Below are positions 17,749 to 27,913 of a stretch of DNA of 64,000 bases, piece by piece. The DNA is from Anaerolineae bacterium. GTDB taxonomy: Bacteria > Chloroflexota > Anaerolineae > Aggregatilineales > Phototrophicaceae. The notes below the pieces were generated by a model, which was not told the DNA's origin, did not search any database, and saw nothing but the letters and a program-made list of their open reading frames with translations. The position numbers and the translations under genes were made by a program. Numbering within the stretch: the first letter of the stretch is position 1; each line of letters begins with the position of its first letter. The stretch spans positions 103,907 through 167,906 of the forward strand of contig JABWBO010000002.1 in assembly GCA_013360465.1 (NCBI GenBank). Reading direction: 5' to 3'.

Positions 17749-18839
17749 TTTGGCTGACGCTCTATGATACCGCCGCCGAGACAGACGTCTCCATCGTAGA
17801 CGACTGCCCCTTGTCCGGGTGTGACGCCTCGCACAGGATCATCGAATTGAACGCGAATACGCCCATCGTCCATCGGCTCAACAAGGGCGGGAACCGGCTT
17901 CGCTTTATAGCGAATCTTGACCTCGGCATGAAACGCTGAGTCCGATATCTTCCCGCTGATCCAATTCACGCGGCGTGCAGTGAGCGTCAGATCTCCGAGC
18001 GCATCGGACGCGCCCACAACCAGCAGATTGTCCTCAATGCTCATATGAACTACATAGAGTGGCTCGCGGGAATCCACACCCAGCCCTCGGCGCTGTCCAA
18101 TCGTGTAGTTTGCCAGCCCACGATGTTCGCCGACGATCTCGCCAGTCGTCTTCATGATCGGACCAGGAGTCATCACATCCGGCGCGTACTCGCGCAGGAA
18201 CCGCCTGTAATCCCCATCGCCTAGAAAACAGAGATCCTGGCTGTCTTTCTTCGATGCCGTCGGCAGCCCGAATCGTTCAGCGATCCGACGCACTTCTGCC
18301 TTTGGCAGCGCACCAACAGGGAACAGCGTCCTGGCAAGCTGCGCCTGTCCCATGACGCTCAGGACGTAGCTCTGATCCTTCCCTTCATCAACTCCTTTCA
18401 GAAGGCGATAGCGTCCTTCGGCGTCGCGTTCGATGCGAGCGTAATGCCCCGTTGCCAGGAAGTCGGCGTCGAGAGCCAGCGCGTTGTTCAGCAGGAAGTC
18501 AAAACGAATCTGGCGATTGCACTCGATGCAGGGGTTTGGCGTATTGCCTTCGCGGTGCTGGTCGATGAAGAACTGCACCACAGTGTTACGGAATGTCGAC
18601 CTGGTATCAAGGACGTAGAACGGAATGCCCAATCTGTCTGCGATCCGCCGCGCGTCCGACATCTGATCAGGGGTGCAGCAGCGATTGTGCGCGCCCCCAA
18701 CGCTGGTCTCTTCCGACCAAAGACGCATCATGACGCCGACCACCTCATAGCCCTGTTCGACCAGAAGCGCCGCGGCGACTGAGCTATCTACGCCGCCGCT
18801 CATCGCGACGACTACCCGCATGTCTCTCACACCCTTCAT
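17733..18839 (-). CDS. mnmA: tRNA-specific 2-thiouridylase MnmA
   Basis: MnmA thiolates U34 of tRNA Lys, Glu and Gln. The PP-loop is VVVAMSGGVDSSVAAAL. The catalytic cysteines are in NPCIECNRQIRF and SQDLCFLG, with TGHYARI and GQRRGLGV also typical. The start is uncertain: ATGs at 18851, 18839 and 18821 are in frame, and 18839 has GGAAG upstream at good spacing. The gene follows the cysteine desulfurase gene within about 20 bases, and the pair forms the sulphur relay for tRNA. Its 3' end overlaps the convergent prepilin peptidase gene by 16 bases. Confidence 0.95.
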   Translation of the reverse strand: MKGVRDMRVVVAMSGGVDSSVAAALLVEQGYEVVGVMMRLWSEETSVGGAHNRCCTPDQMSDARRIADRLGIPFYVLDTRSTFRNTVVQFFIDQHREGNTPNPCIECNRQIRFDFLLNNALALDADFLATGHYARIERDAEGRYRLLKGVDEGKDQSYVLSVMGQAQLARTLFPVGALPKAEVRRIAERFGLPTASKKDSQDLCFLGDGDYRRFLREYAPDVMTPGPIMKTTGEIVGEHRGLANYTIGQRRGLGVDSREPLYVVHMSIEDNLLVVGASDALGDLTLTARRVNWISGKISDSAFHAEVKIRYKAKPVPALVEPMDDGRIRVQFDDPVRGVTPGQGAVVYDGDVCLGGGIIERQPNQVGR

Positions 18840-18858
18840 CGCGTCTTCCATAACGAGT

Positions 18859-20049
18859 CTAGTGGAATTCGTACAACCCACTGCTGGAAAGTGTTCTGGC
18901 GCGCTCAACAGAGGTTCGCAGCGCCTCAACGGCGTACGCCACATCGTCTTCGGTTGTGCTGCGTCCTACTGTCAGGCGAACGCTGCTCAACGCCGCTTCA
19001 CGAGACAGCCCCATCGCAAGAAGCACATCCGACGGTTCCGGATTCCCCGTTTTGCAAGCCGATCCGCTGCTCGCCATAACACCTCGGGTATCGAGGTGCA
19101 TCAGCAGCGTATTTGCCTCGACGCCATCCACAACAAAGCTTGCGTGAGATGGCAGGCGTTCAGTGCGGTGTCCGGTGAGTGTGGTCCCCGGTATATGAGC
19201 CAGAACTTCGTCAATGAGCAGATCGCGCATCCTGAGGTAATGCGCGGTGAACTCGTCGAAACTGTCGTTTGCAATTTCGAGCGCCTTCGCCATCCCGACA
19301 ACGCCCGGCGTATTGACAGTCCCAGACCGCCTCCCGCGCTCGTGACCGCCTCCGGTCTGTGTCGGGTGCAGGTTCATGCCGTCGCGGACATAGAGCAGCC
19401 CCACCCCCTTTGGACCGTAGAACTTGTGCGCCGAAAGGCTCAGCATGTCAACATTGAGCTGCTGAACGTCGAGACGCACCTGCCCGCCTGCCTGCACTGC
19501 ATCCGTGTGAAACAGTATTCCCCGTGAGCGAGCAAGTGCGGCAAGTTGACCAATAGGTTCGATCGTGCCCACTTCGTTATTCGCTGCCATAACCGATACC
19601 AAACGGGTAGAAGGCTGTATCACCTCAGCGACATCCTCGACATCAACCCTTCCATCCTGATCGACTGCGACCAGCGAATAGGTGCAGCCCGGCTCGTCGG
19701 CTGTCAAAGCCAGAGTTTTGCCAACTGCCGGGTGTTCAACAGCCGAGGCGACCAGGTGAACTTCACTTTGCACGCTTCGCGCATATGATGCGACTCCCCG
19801 TATTGCCAGATTATCACTTTCTGAACCGCCGCTCGTGAAGATAATTTCATCTGGCTTGCAGTTCAGAATTCTGGCTATCGTTTCGCGCGCCGTTTCAAGC
19901 GCGCGTTCCGCCCGCCGCCCTTCACTATGCGACGAGGAGGTGTTCCCGTATACGTCAGAATAATACGGGAGCATAGCGTCCAGCACACGGGAATCCATCG
20001 GTGTCGTAGCGGAGTGGTCAAGGTAGACCATGCGTCTCGCCATGCTCAC
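18859..20049 (-). CDS. iscS: Cysteine desulfurase (IscS/NifS type)
   Basis: This PLP enzyme releases sulphur from cysteine as an enzyme persulphide. It has 396 residues, starts MVYLDHSATTPMD, and contains HTDAVQAGG and the PLP lysine in SLSAHKFYGPKG. The catalytic loop is SSGSACKTGNPEPS, the longer group I loop that separates it from the window's SufS. Directly upstream of mnmA, it most likely supplies sulphur for tRNA 2-thiouridine and may also serve Fe-S clusters or the selenium pathway. Confidence 0.94.
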   Translation of the reverse strand: MSMARRMVYLDHSATTPMDSRVLDAMLPYYSDVYGNTSSSHSEGRRAERALETARETIARILNCKPDEIIFTSGGSESDNLAIRGVASYARSVQSEVHLVASAVEHPAVGKTLALTADEPGCTYSLVAVDQDGRVDVEDVAEVIQPSTRLVSVMAANNEVGTIEPIGQLAALARSRGILFHTDAVQAGGQVRLDVQQLNVDMLSLSAHKFYGPKGVGLLYVRDGMNLHPTQTGGGHERGRRSGTVNTPGVVGMAKALEIANDSFDEFTAHYLRMRDLLIDEVLAHIPGTTLTGHRTERLPSHASFVVDGVEANTLLMHLDTRGVMASSGSACKTGNPEPSDVLLAMGLSREAALSSVRLTVGRSTTEDDVAYAVEALRTSVERARTLSSSGLYEFH

Positions 20050-20180
20050 ATCACCTAATCAGCCATTTCGGGAAGAGCCATTGTACAACGCCTGGGCTGA
20101 TGATTGCAGACGGATAATTGCGCCGTGCGAACAGACGCAAACGCGGTATCATAGAGGCGGTTCCGCACAACCCACTGTGA

Positions 20181-21548
<1,368 letters not shown>

Positions 21549-21593
21549 TTCCAGCCACCCATTCCAGGCGCTTTGCACTCGAAAGGTTCAACC

Positions 21594-23069
21594 GTGATCA
21601 GAAGCCGCATCAACGGAAAGCGCACCAAGATTGTCGCGACTATCGGGCCTTCCTCGCGCGATGAGAATACGCTTCGGCAGATCATCCGCGCCGGCTTGGA
21701 TGTCGCGCGAATCAACTTTTCGCACGGCGATCACGAAACGCATAGTCAGGCGATTGATGATGTCCGTCGGATCGCTTACGAGGAAAATGCCGTCGTGGCG
21801 ATCATGTGCGACATTCAGGGTCCCAAACTTCGGGTTGGGCGCATCGCCAATGAACCGCTTGTCCTGGGCATCGGTGATCCCATCACGCTTTCCCTTGATC
21901 CTGCGGACGGTTCTGGCAACGTCGTTCAGCTGCCACATCCCGAATTCGTTCAGGATATCAAAGCCGGGATGCAGCTCCTGCTCGACGATGGCAAGCTGGA
22001 GTTCAAGGTCAACGCCACAACCGGACGCACGCTCGTTTGTGAGGTTGTCGTACCAGGCGAGCTGTTCAGTCGCAAAGGCGTGAGCGCCCCAAATGCGCGC
22101 CTTACCTTGTCGGCGATTACTGAGAAGGATCGCTCTGACATCGAATTCGCGCTCTCCAAAAAGACCGAGTACATCGCCATGTCTTTCGTCCGCAGCCCCG
22201 ATGATCTCCGCGAAATGCGCTGGTTGATCAAACATCTGGGTGGTGGTGCGGCGGTGATCGCCAAAATCGAGAAGCACGAAGCGCTGGAAAACATCGAGGA
22301 AATCATTGCCGCGAGCGATGGAATCATGGTCGCTCGCGGCGATCTTGGCGTCGAGACACCGGCAGAAGAGGTCCCTTTTCACCAGAAGCGGATCATCCGT
22401 CTGTGCAACGCCTCGGCAAAACCAGTCATTACCGCTACGCAGATGCTCAACTCGATGGTGGAAAATCCCCGCCCGACTCGTGCAGAAGCGAGTGATGTCT
22501 ATAACGCCATCCTGGATGGCACCGACGCGGTCATGTTGAGTAACGAGACGGCTTCGGGATTGTATCCAGTCCGGGCAGTTGAGACGATGGTCAACATCGC
22601 CGCAATTGCCGAACAAAACATCTCGCGTCCCGCTGGCAGCCAAGATCGCTCGGTCATGCTGCATGACGCGGAAGGACGCGAGGCTGTATCGGATGCAATC
22701 AGTCAGGCAACCTGCCAGATCGCCGAAACGCTGGGCGTCAAGGCAATCGTGACATCAACCATGTCTGGCTATACCGCGCGACGTGTCGCCAAAGAGCGTC
22801 CGCGCACACCCATCGTCTGTGTCACCCCAAACGAACTCACTTACCGGCGCATGGCGCTGGTATGGGGAGTCGTTCCGTTATTGGTGCCGGAATTTAAGTC
22901 AATCGACGAGATGTTGGGCATCGTGGTTCGTGCAGCGCACGACGAGCAGCTGGTCAATACCGGCGACATGCTCGTCATCATCGCCGGCGTGCCGTTTGGC
23001 GTCGGAGGTCAAACGAACTTCCTGAAGGTCCATCGTGTCGGCGAGCAGAACGAACTGGACGTCCCCTAA
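21594..23069 (+). CDS. pyk: Pyruvate kinase
   Basis: This enzyme makes pyruvate and ATP from phosphoenolpyruvate. It has about 491 residues from the GTG at 21594, which has GAAAGG 8 bases upstream; an in-frame TTG at 21573 is less likely. The core reads RTKIVATIGPSSRDE, ARINFSHGDHETH, AKIEKHEALENI, MVARGDLGVETPAEEVPFHQ and ATQMLNSMVENPRPTRAEAS. The C-terminal regulatory domain is complete. It is downstream of eno. Confidence 0.97.
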   Translation: MIRSRINGKRTKIVATIGPSSRDENTLRQIIRAGLDVARINFSHGDHETHSQAIDDVRRIAYEENAVVAIMCDIQGPKLRVGRIANEPLVLGIGDPITLSLDPADGSGNVVQLPHPEFVQDIKAGMQLLLDDGKLEFKVNATTGRTLVCEVVVPGELFSRKGVSAPNARLTLSAITEKDRSDIEFALSKKTEYIAMSFVRSPDDLREMRWLIKHLGGGAAVIAKIEKHEALENIEEIIAASDGIMVARGDLGVETPAEEVPFHQKRIIRLCNASAKPVITATQMLNSMVENPRPTRAEASDVYNAILDGTDAVMLSNETASGLYPVRAVETMVNIAAIAEQNISRPAGSQDRSVMLHDAEGREAVSDAISQATCQIAETLGVKAIVTSTMSGYTARRVAKERPRTPIVCVTPNELTYRRMALVWGVVPLLVPEFKSIDEMLGIVVRAAHDEQLVNTGDMLVIIAGVPFGVGGQTNFLKVHRVGEQNELDVP

Positions 23070-23079
23070 CCCGTGACGT

Positions 23080-23655
23080 TCATATTTCTTCGCCGTCCAC
23101 AAACTCAATCGTTTGCGGCTGCGGGGCCATTCGGTAGCCGCCCGTGTCGGTTCGTGGCGCTCGGTTGTCTTGCGATTCTCGCGTATAGGCAGCCGGAGCA
23201 TGTTCGACGCGGGCGGCAACCGGCGTTACACAATAGGGGCAGATATCCCAGCCCAGTTCAAGCATCCGTCCACAACGCGTGCATGGGCGTTTCAGTCGCG
23301 TATGGCAGTTAGGACAAGCCTGCCAGTCCTCTTCAACGCGCTGTTTACACCCTGGACAGGTCGGTTTCTCCTCGATTTCCTGAAGCAGTGCTTCTTCCTC
23401 AAGCGACCGCTCATACGCCTCAGATAGCGTTTCGCGAGGGCGCAGGAAGATATAAATGAGTAAACCGGGAAGCGTTAGCACAACGACCAGCAGTGTAACC
23501 AGAATCTGCGCCAGGGCATCTCTGGAACGAGCACGCATGTCGCGGTAGGTCCACACGATCATGGCGAGCCAGAATGCAACCAGGACCATTCCGCCGTAGA
23601 CCGCGCCAATTGTCAGCAGACCGCCCGTATCGCCGAGATCGATCCCGAACATCAT
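23080..23655 (-). CDS. Membrane protein with C-terminal double zinc ribbon
   Basis: The protein has 191 residues. Two transmembrane helices (about 15-38 and 48-70) are followed by a cytoplasmic part with two CxxC pairs repeated: CPGCKQ and CPNCHT, then CTRCGR and CPYCVT. This double zinc ribbon probably mediates protein or nucleic-acid contacts. Function unknown. Its start overlaps the stop of the upstream minus-strand membrane protein by 4 bases. Confidence 0.75.
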   Translation of the reverse strand: MMFGIDLGDTGGLLTIGAVYGGMVLVAFWLAMIVWTYRDMRARSRDALAQILVTLLVVVLTLPGLLIYIFLRPRETLSEAYERSLEEEALLQEIEEKPTCPGCKQRVEEDWQACPNCHTRLKRPCTRCGRMLELGWDICPYCVTPVAARVEHAPAAYTRESQDNRAPRTDTGGYRMAPQPQTIEFVDGEEI

Positions 23656-25034
23656 CCCCCCTGCTCTTCCGTAGTCGGTATGGGTGCAATGGTCTGGTCC
23701 ACAAGCAGCTCAACCTTTCGCACCAGCACATCATATTGATGTCCTGATGCATAAAAGCGCATATTCAGCAATGAGACCGGTCGCTTACCGAGCAATTCTA
23801 GCGTGGGCAGCAAATTGTCACTTTCGTAAGTGTACCATCGGTCTGGATTAATCATCTCATGCCGCTCGATACACGTATCGCAAAGCGGAGGATAATCGGA
23901 AACGATCGGGTCCTCGTGGGTGAAGAAGCCATGGATCCAGTGCTGGATTTCGCTATTCCCGGCGGTATTGAACTCCATCCGCATCATTAGTGGGCATTCG
24001 CTTCCATCGACGCCGCACAAGTTCAGTGAATGCGAGCGTATCTTGAACGTGACGCGCACAGAAATGTGCCGGAAGCTAGAGACATCTACGCCTTCGTTGC
24101 CATAAAAGAGCTGAATACAGCGGGTTTCGCCGTGCGATTCGGCATTCTCTCCACGAAACAGCTGCAGAGCGGGGAATCCATCCTCAGTGATCAGCTCAAA
24201 ACGACCGACCGGTCCGCTGTCTTGCAGGCTGCTGCACCGCCAGATCGATGGACTCGCTTGGTCCGAGGCAGTATTGTAGTCGAGTACGTTGTCAGAGGAA
24301 AATGTGGCAGCGCCTAAAACATTCACCAACGCCGGTGCATAATAAAACTGCGATGGGTCTTCAAGGGACGACATGCCCTGTTGCGCCGCCGGTATCGGGA
24401 ATGGACGCTGATCGGCTGTCACCAACCGGGCGCTGCCTTCGTAGTTGACTACCTGAAGATGGGCATCGCCTACCGCAATGCTGTAGCGCCCCGGTGCTTC
24501 CAGGAAGACACGCGCTCCATTTCGCGTTTCAATGATGACCGTTACAACCCGCGACAACCCTTCTGTGATCTCGACATCGAGTTCGCCGGTGAGGTCGTCG
24601 AGATAGACCGAATAAGATTCGCTGCTCCAGTCGAAGCGCGGGCGTACGAAGTAGCGAACGACGACCGCCGCCCCATCCTTAACTATCACCCGCGCGACGA
24701 CTAGGCTATCCTGGTTGGGGTCGCGAAACGTGATTTGAGCCTGTGACTGCGGCGTCGCAACGACATCTCCACTTCCCAGGTTGCGTTCATTGCGTACAGC
24801 CTGCTCAATGAGATCCGCGCTGATCAGCGATGCTGTAGCCCTACTCACCTGAAGCTGCGCGCGCATCGGAATTGTCGACTGAAAGACAAAGTAGTGGAGA
24901 CCAACGAGAGCCAGCGCCGCCATCACACAGAAAACTGAAAAGCAGAGCAGCACAATTCCCCATGCAAGCTGCTGACGATTCCGCAGAGCCGGCACAGCCG
25001 GGATAGTGCCTGTAGATGTGCTGGCAGTACTCAT
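23652..25034 (-). CDS. Membrane-anchored FecR-like extracytoplasmic protein
   Basis: The protein has about 460 residues from the ATG at 25034. A Thr/Pro-rich cytoplasmic N terminus of 20 residues leads to one transmembrane helix (about 22-48). The extracytoplasmic region contains a segment resembling the FecR fold (GSGDVVATPQSQAQITFRD, and a repeated GARVFLEAPGRYSIAV that reads like a FecR strand pair), followed by a second beta-rich domain with several cysteines. No catalytic motif is seen. It is coupled to the zinc-ribbon gene downstream. The family call is tentative. Confidence 0.65.
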   Translation of the reverse strand: MSTASTSTGTIPAVPALRNRQQLAWGIVLLCFSVFCVMAALALVGLHYFVFQSTIPMRAQLQVSRATASLISADLIEQAVRNERNLGSGDVVATPQSQAQITFRDPNQDSLVVARVIVKDGAAVVVRYFVRPRFDWSSESYSVYLDDLTGELDVEITEGLSRVVTVIIETRNGARVFLEAPGRYSIAVGDAHLQVVNYEGSARLVTADQRPFPIPAAQQGMSSLEDPSQFYYAPALVNVLGAATFSSDNVLDYNTASDQASPSIWRCSSLQDSGPVGRFELITEDGFPALQLFRGENAESHGETRCIQLFYGNEGVDVSSFRHISVRVTFKIRSHSLNLCGVDGSECPLMMRMEFNTAGNSEIQHWIHGFFTHEDPIVSDYPPLCDTCIERHEMINPDRWYTYESDNLLPTLELLGKRPVSLLNMRFYASGHQYDVLVRKVELLVDQTIAPIPTTEEQGG

Positions 25035-25118
25035 GCGTTCGATGACTCTCCCCGCGCAACCAAGGCAGAGCATTATAGCACAGCCAGCATCACCCTCTCA
25101 GGAATGCGAACGGCTTAG

Positions 25119-25124
25119 TATAAT
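25119..25124 (+). promoter_or_regulatory. -10 element for the yebC-ruvC-ruvA operon
   Basis: A perfect TATAAT at 25119-25124 lies about 40 bases before the yebC ATG. No good -35 sequence is seen at the usual spacing. Confidence 0.4.
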
Positions 25125-25163
25125 TCCAAACATGATGACCAGTATTCTTGGGGGTGTAGTGTC

Positions 25164-25919
25164 ATGTCGGGTCACAGCAAATGGTCAACAATCAAGCGGA
25201 AAAAAGGTGCAGAAGACGCGAAGCGTGGAGCGCTCTTCACCCGGTTGGCGCGTGACATCGCAGTAGCGGCGCGCGAAGGTGGGAGTGACGAAAACGCGAA
25301 TGCTCGTCTGAAACTGGCGGTTCAGAAAGCCAGGGCAGCGAATATGCCAAAAGACAATATCGAGCGCGCCATTCAGCGGGGTTCAGGCGGCGGTGATGAT
25401 GGTATTGTGATGGAGGAGATCACCTACGAAGGATATGGTCCCGAAGGCGTGGCTATTCTGGTCGATGCGTTGACTGACAACAAGAATCGCACACTCGGTG
25501 ACGTGAAACGCATTTTCAACAAAGCGGGCGGCAATATGGCGTCCGCGGGATCGGTTTCCTGGCAGTTTGAGCAAAAAGGCTACATTCTGGTCGATGGCGC
25601 TGGCGTGAATCCTGACGACCTGTTCATGGCAGCAGCCGACGCCGGAGCCGACGATGTCATCCCCGAAGATGACGCCATCGCCGTGTACACCCCGCGCGAG
25701 CAGTTTGGCGCGGTCGAACTTGCCCTGGTACACGCCGGCTACACGATAAGTGACTCTAGCCTGAAGTGGGTATCCAAAAACGAATCTGAGGTCCCCATCG
25801 AACGAGCCGTGCAGAATCTCAAGCTTATGAGCGATCTGGAAGAGCTGGACGATGTCCAGGGCGTTTCGTCTAACCTGATGATCACTGACGAAGCACTTGA
25901 AGTCTTCGACACCCAGTGA
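25164..25919 (+). CDS. yebC: YebC/PmpR family protein
   Basis: The protein has 251 residues and starts MSGHSKWSTIKRKKGAEDA, the family hallmark, with LKLAVQKARAANMPKDNIER and EGYGPEGVAILVDALTDNKN following. Relatives have been described as transcriptional regulators, and in mitochondria and some bacteria as factors that help ribosomes through difficult peptides. It lies directly upstream of and overlaps ruvC, the standard yebC-ruvC-ruvA arrangement. Confidence 0.96.
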   Translation: MSGHSKWSTIKRKKGAEDAKRGALFTRLARDIAVAAREGGSDENANARLKLAVQKARAANMPKDNIERAIQRGSGGGDDGIVMEEITYEGYGPEGVAILVDALTDNKNRTLGDVKRIFNKAGGNMASAGSVSWQFEQKGYILVDGAGVNPDDLFMAAADAGADDVIPEDDAIAVYTPREQFGAVELALVHAGYTISDSSLKWVSKNESEVPIERAVQNLKLMSDLEELDDVQGVSSNLMITDEALEVFDTQ

Positions 25920-26416
25920 TGCTGTCACTTGGCATCGATCCAGGAACCGCAACGGTCGGCTACGGCTTTGTAAGGGAGCTGCGCGACGGCTCCCTTCAGA
26001 CTGTGGAGTACGGTGTCATCACCACCTCCCCGTCTCTGACGATGCCGCAGCGGTTGGAGATCATTCACGATCAGCTCAGCGCCCTGATCGCACAGCATCG
26101 ACCTGATCGTGCAGGGGTCGAGGAGATGTTCTTTGGAAAGAATATCACGACCGCCATCACGGTTGCGCAGGGGCGCGGCGTGATCCTGTTGACCCTGATC
26201 AAAGCGGCGCTTTCTGTTCACGAATACAAGCCGAACTATATCAAGCAGGCGATAGCAGGATATGGGGGAGCCAAGAAACCTCAGATGCAGGAGATGGTCC
26301 GTATGCTCCTGGGATTGGATGCCATCCCGCGTCCTGACGATGCCGCGGATGCGCTGGCAATCGCCATTACCGATCTGAACAGCGCGCATTCCGAATCAGA
26401 AAGCACCTGGATATGA
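25919..26416 (+). CDS. ruvC: Holliday junction resolvase RuvC
   Basis: RuvC is the dimeric endonuclease that cuts Holliday junctions. It has about 165 residues. Catalytic acidic residues are seen in LGIDPGTATVGYG, GVEEMFFGKN and the C-terminal PDDAADALAIAI. The ATG at 25919 shares bases with the yebC stop; a GTG three bases earlier is also in frame. The gene overlaps ruvA by 4 bases. The branch-migration partner ruvB is in another operon at 2.4 kb. Confidence 0.96.
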   Translation: MLSLGIDPGTATVGYGFVRELRDGSLQTVEYGVITTSPSLTMPQRLEIIHDQLSALIAQHRPDRAGVEEMFFGKNITTAITVAQGRGVILLTLIKAALSVHEYKPNYIKQAIAGYGGAKKPQMQEMVRMLLGLDAIPRPDDAADALAIAITDLNSAHSESESTWI

Positions 26417-26985
26417 TCGCGAGTTTGCACGGCTCCCTCGCCTCCCTGACGCCTGACCAGGCGATTGTCGTGGTTAGCGGTGTTGGGTATCGCGTGATGA
26501 TCCCCAGAAACAGTGTGCAGGCGAGGGAAGGCGACGAAATCCTCCTGCATACCGAAATGATTGTCCGTGAAGATGCTATCACGCTGTTCGGCTTCAGCAC
26601 GCCTGCTGAACGTGACCTCTTCAACCTGCTGACGACGGTATCCGGTGTGGGTCCGAAACTAGCTCTAAACATTGTCGGCACGATGAGCCTTGACGGCTTG
26701 CGGAATGCCATCGCCAGTGGGCATCCTGAAATGCTCACCCGCGTGCCAGGTATTGGGAAGAAGCTGGCAGAGAAGATCATGTTTGAGCTTAAGGACAAAC
26801 TGAAGAGCGGTGACGGGTTGGTCGCCGTGACAATGCTGAGCGATGTGAATAAGGATGTGATGGACGCTCTCGCCGGCTTGGGTTACAGCATCGCCGAAGC
26901 GCAGGCGGCGCTCTCCGCAATCCCGCCTGAAACGCCAGAGGCTTTCGAGGAGCGTCTGCGACTCGCGCTTCAGTACTTTGTCTAG
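26413..26985 (+). CDS. ruvA: Holliday junction DNA-binding protein RuvA
   Basis: RuvA is the tetrameric subunit that recognises the junction and loads RuvB. It has 190 residues: an OB-fold N-terminal domain (MIASLHGSLASL), two helix-hairpin-helix motifs (VSGVGPKLALNIV and VPGIGKKLAEKIMFELKDKL), and a C-terminal RuvB-contact domain (DALAGLGYSIAEAQAALSAI). The start overlaps the ruvC stop in an ATGA. Confidence 0.96.
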   Translation: MIASLHGSLASLTPDQAIVVVSGVGYRVMIPRNSVQAREGDEILLHTEMIVREDAITLFGFSTPAERDLFNLLTTVSGVGPKLALNIVGTMSLDGLRNAIASGHPEMLTRVPGIGKKLAEKIMFELKDKLKSGDGLVAVTMLSDVNKDVMDALAGLGYSIAEAQAALSAIPPETPEAFEERLRLALQYFV

Positions 26986-27018
26986 CTTCGGAGTAAGCGA
27001 TCTGTAGGGAAAACCGCG

Positions 27019-27759
27019 ATGATGAATGAAGATTTGATCGGACGGCGCGTTTCCGTGCTGGACAAAGGGTTCGTCGAGCTGCTCGACATGATGCCACATC
27101 CCTTAAGCGGCGTATCTGCCGATCTGTCCATTGTCAACGCGGCGCGTGTCAGTTTCCTCGGCGAAAGCAAAGGCGAAGAGGCGGACAAGAAACTCCTCTT
27201 CTATCTCCTGCGCAACCATCACACCAGCCCATTTGAGATGGTGAAGTTCAAGTTTCGCACACATGCGCCTCTTGTCACCTATTGGCAGTGGGTGCGACAT
27301 CGCACGTTTCACTACATGAACGCCAATGCGCAATCGGGGCGCTATACTCCGTTCGACGAGGACGATTTCTACGTGCCGAGCGTCTGGCGTAAGCAGTCAG
27401 CCAGCAACAAACAGGCTAGCGAAGGTGAAGTGTCGCCTGAAACAGGTCAGGCGCTCACCGAAGCACTGCTTGCGCACTATGATCGTGGTTATGCCCTTTA
27501 CCGACAGGCGTTGGAGGACGGCGTCGCCAAAGAAATGGCGCGCCTCTTCCTCCCAGGATTTAGCGTTTACTACACCTGGGTGATGAGCGTCGACGCGCTC
27601 AATCTAATGCACTTCCTGAAGCTGCGCATGGCTTCCGATGCTCAGACCGAAATTCGTGTCTATGCGACCGCCATCTACGAACACTTCTTCAAGCCTGCCC
27701 TTCCCTGGACTGCCGAAGCATTCGAGCAGTACATTTTGAAGGCTGATGGGACTACCTGA
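27019..27759 (+). CDS. thyX: Flavin-dependent thymidylate synthase ThyX
   Basis: ThyX makes dTMP from dUMP with methylene-tetrahydrofolate and FAD/NADPH. It has 246 residues. The ThyX signature is present in a longer form: RHRTFHYMNANAQSGRY, 17 positions from the first Arg to the Tyr against 14 in the textbook RHRxxSxNxxSxRY. Other family segments are ARVSF, HTSPFEMVKFKF and the C-terminal MHFLKLRMASDAQTEIR. It lies 33 bases after ruvA, perhaps on the same transcript. Confidence 0.94.
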   Translation: MMNEDLIGRRVSVLDKGFVELLDMMPHPLSGVSADLSIVNAARVSFLGESKGEEADKKLLFYLLRNHHTSPFEMVKFKFRTHAPLVTYWQWVRHRTFHYMNANAQSGRYTPFDEDDFYVPSVWRKQSASNKQASEGEVSPETGQALTEALLAHYDRGYALYRQALEDGVAKEMARLFLPGFSVYYTWVMSVDALNLMHFLKLRMASDAQTEIRVYATAIYEHFFKPALPWTAEAFEQYILKADGTT

Positions 27760-27788
27760 TGAAGAATAGGTTTAGACCTGGCGGGATC

Positions 27789-27846
27789 TAGGGACGCGAT
27801 TAATCGCGTCCGACACGGCGGACGGCAGGCAAGAATGCCGTCCCTA
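27789..27846. repeat. Short MITE/REP-like palindromic element
   Basis: A 58-base element is bounded by the inverted ends TAGGGACG and CGTCCCTA. It contains a perfect 20-base palindrome (27791-27810 region, GGACGCGATT and its complement), then a second hairpin with arms GGACGGCA and TGCCGTCC. It lies between thyX and the convergent lipoprotein gene. No coding capacity. Its design suggests a dispersed, non-autonomous repeat, but only one such copy is in this window. Confidence 0.6.
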
Positions 27847-27913
27847 CGAATTGCGCCAACTCTAAATCGTTTCTCCATGAGCAACCACGTCGGGCGATAA
27901 CCCCAGAGCGGGT

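Noticed and set aside
21588..22664. 358-codon open frame antisense to pyruvate kinase
   Set aside because: Shadow of a strongly conserved gene, no start signal or family match.
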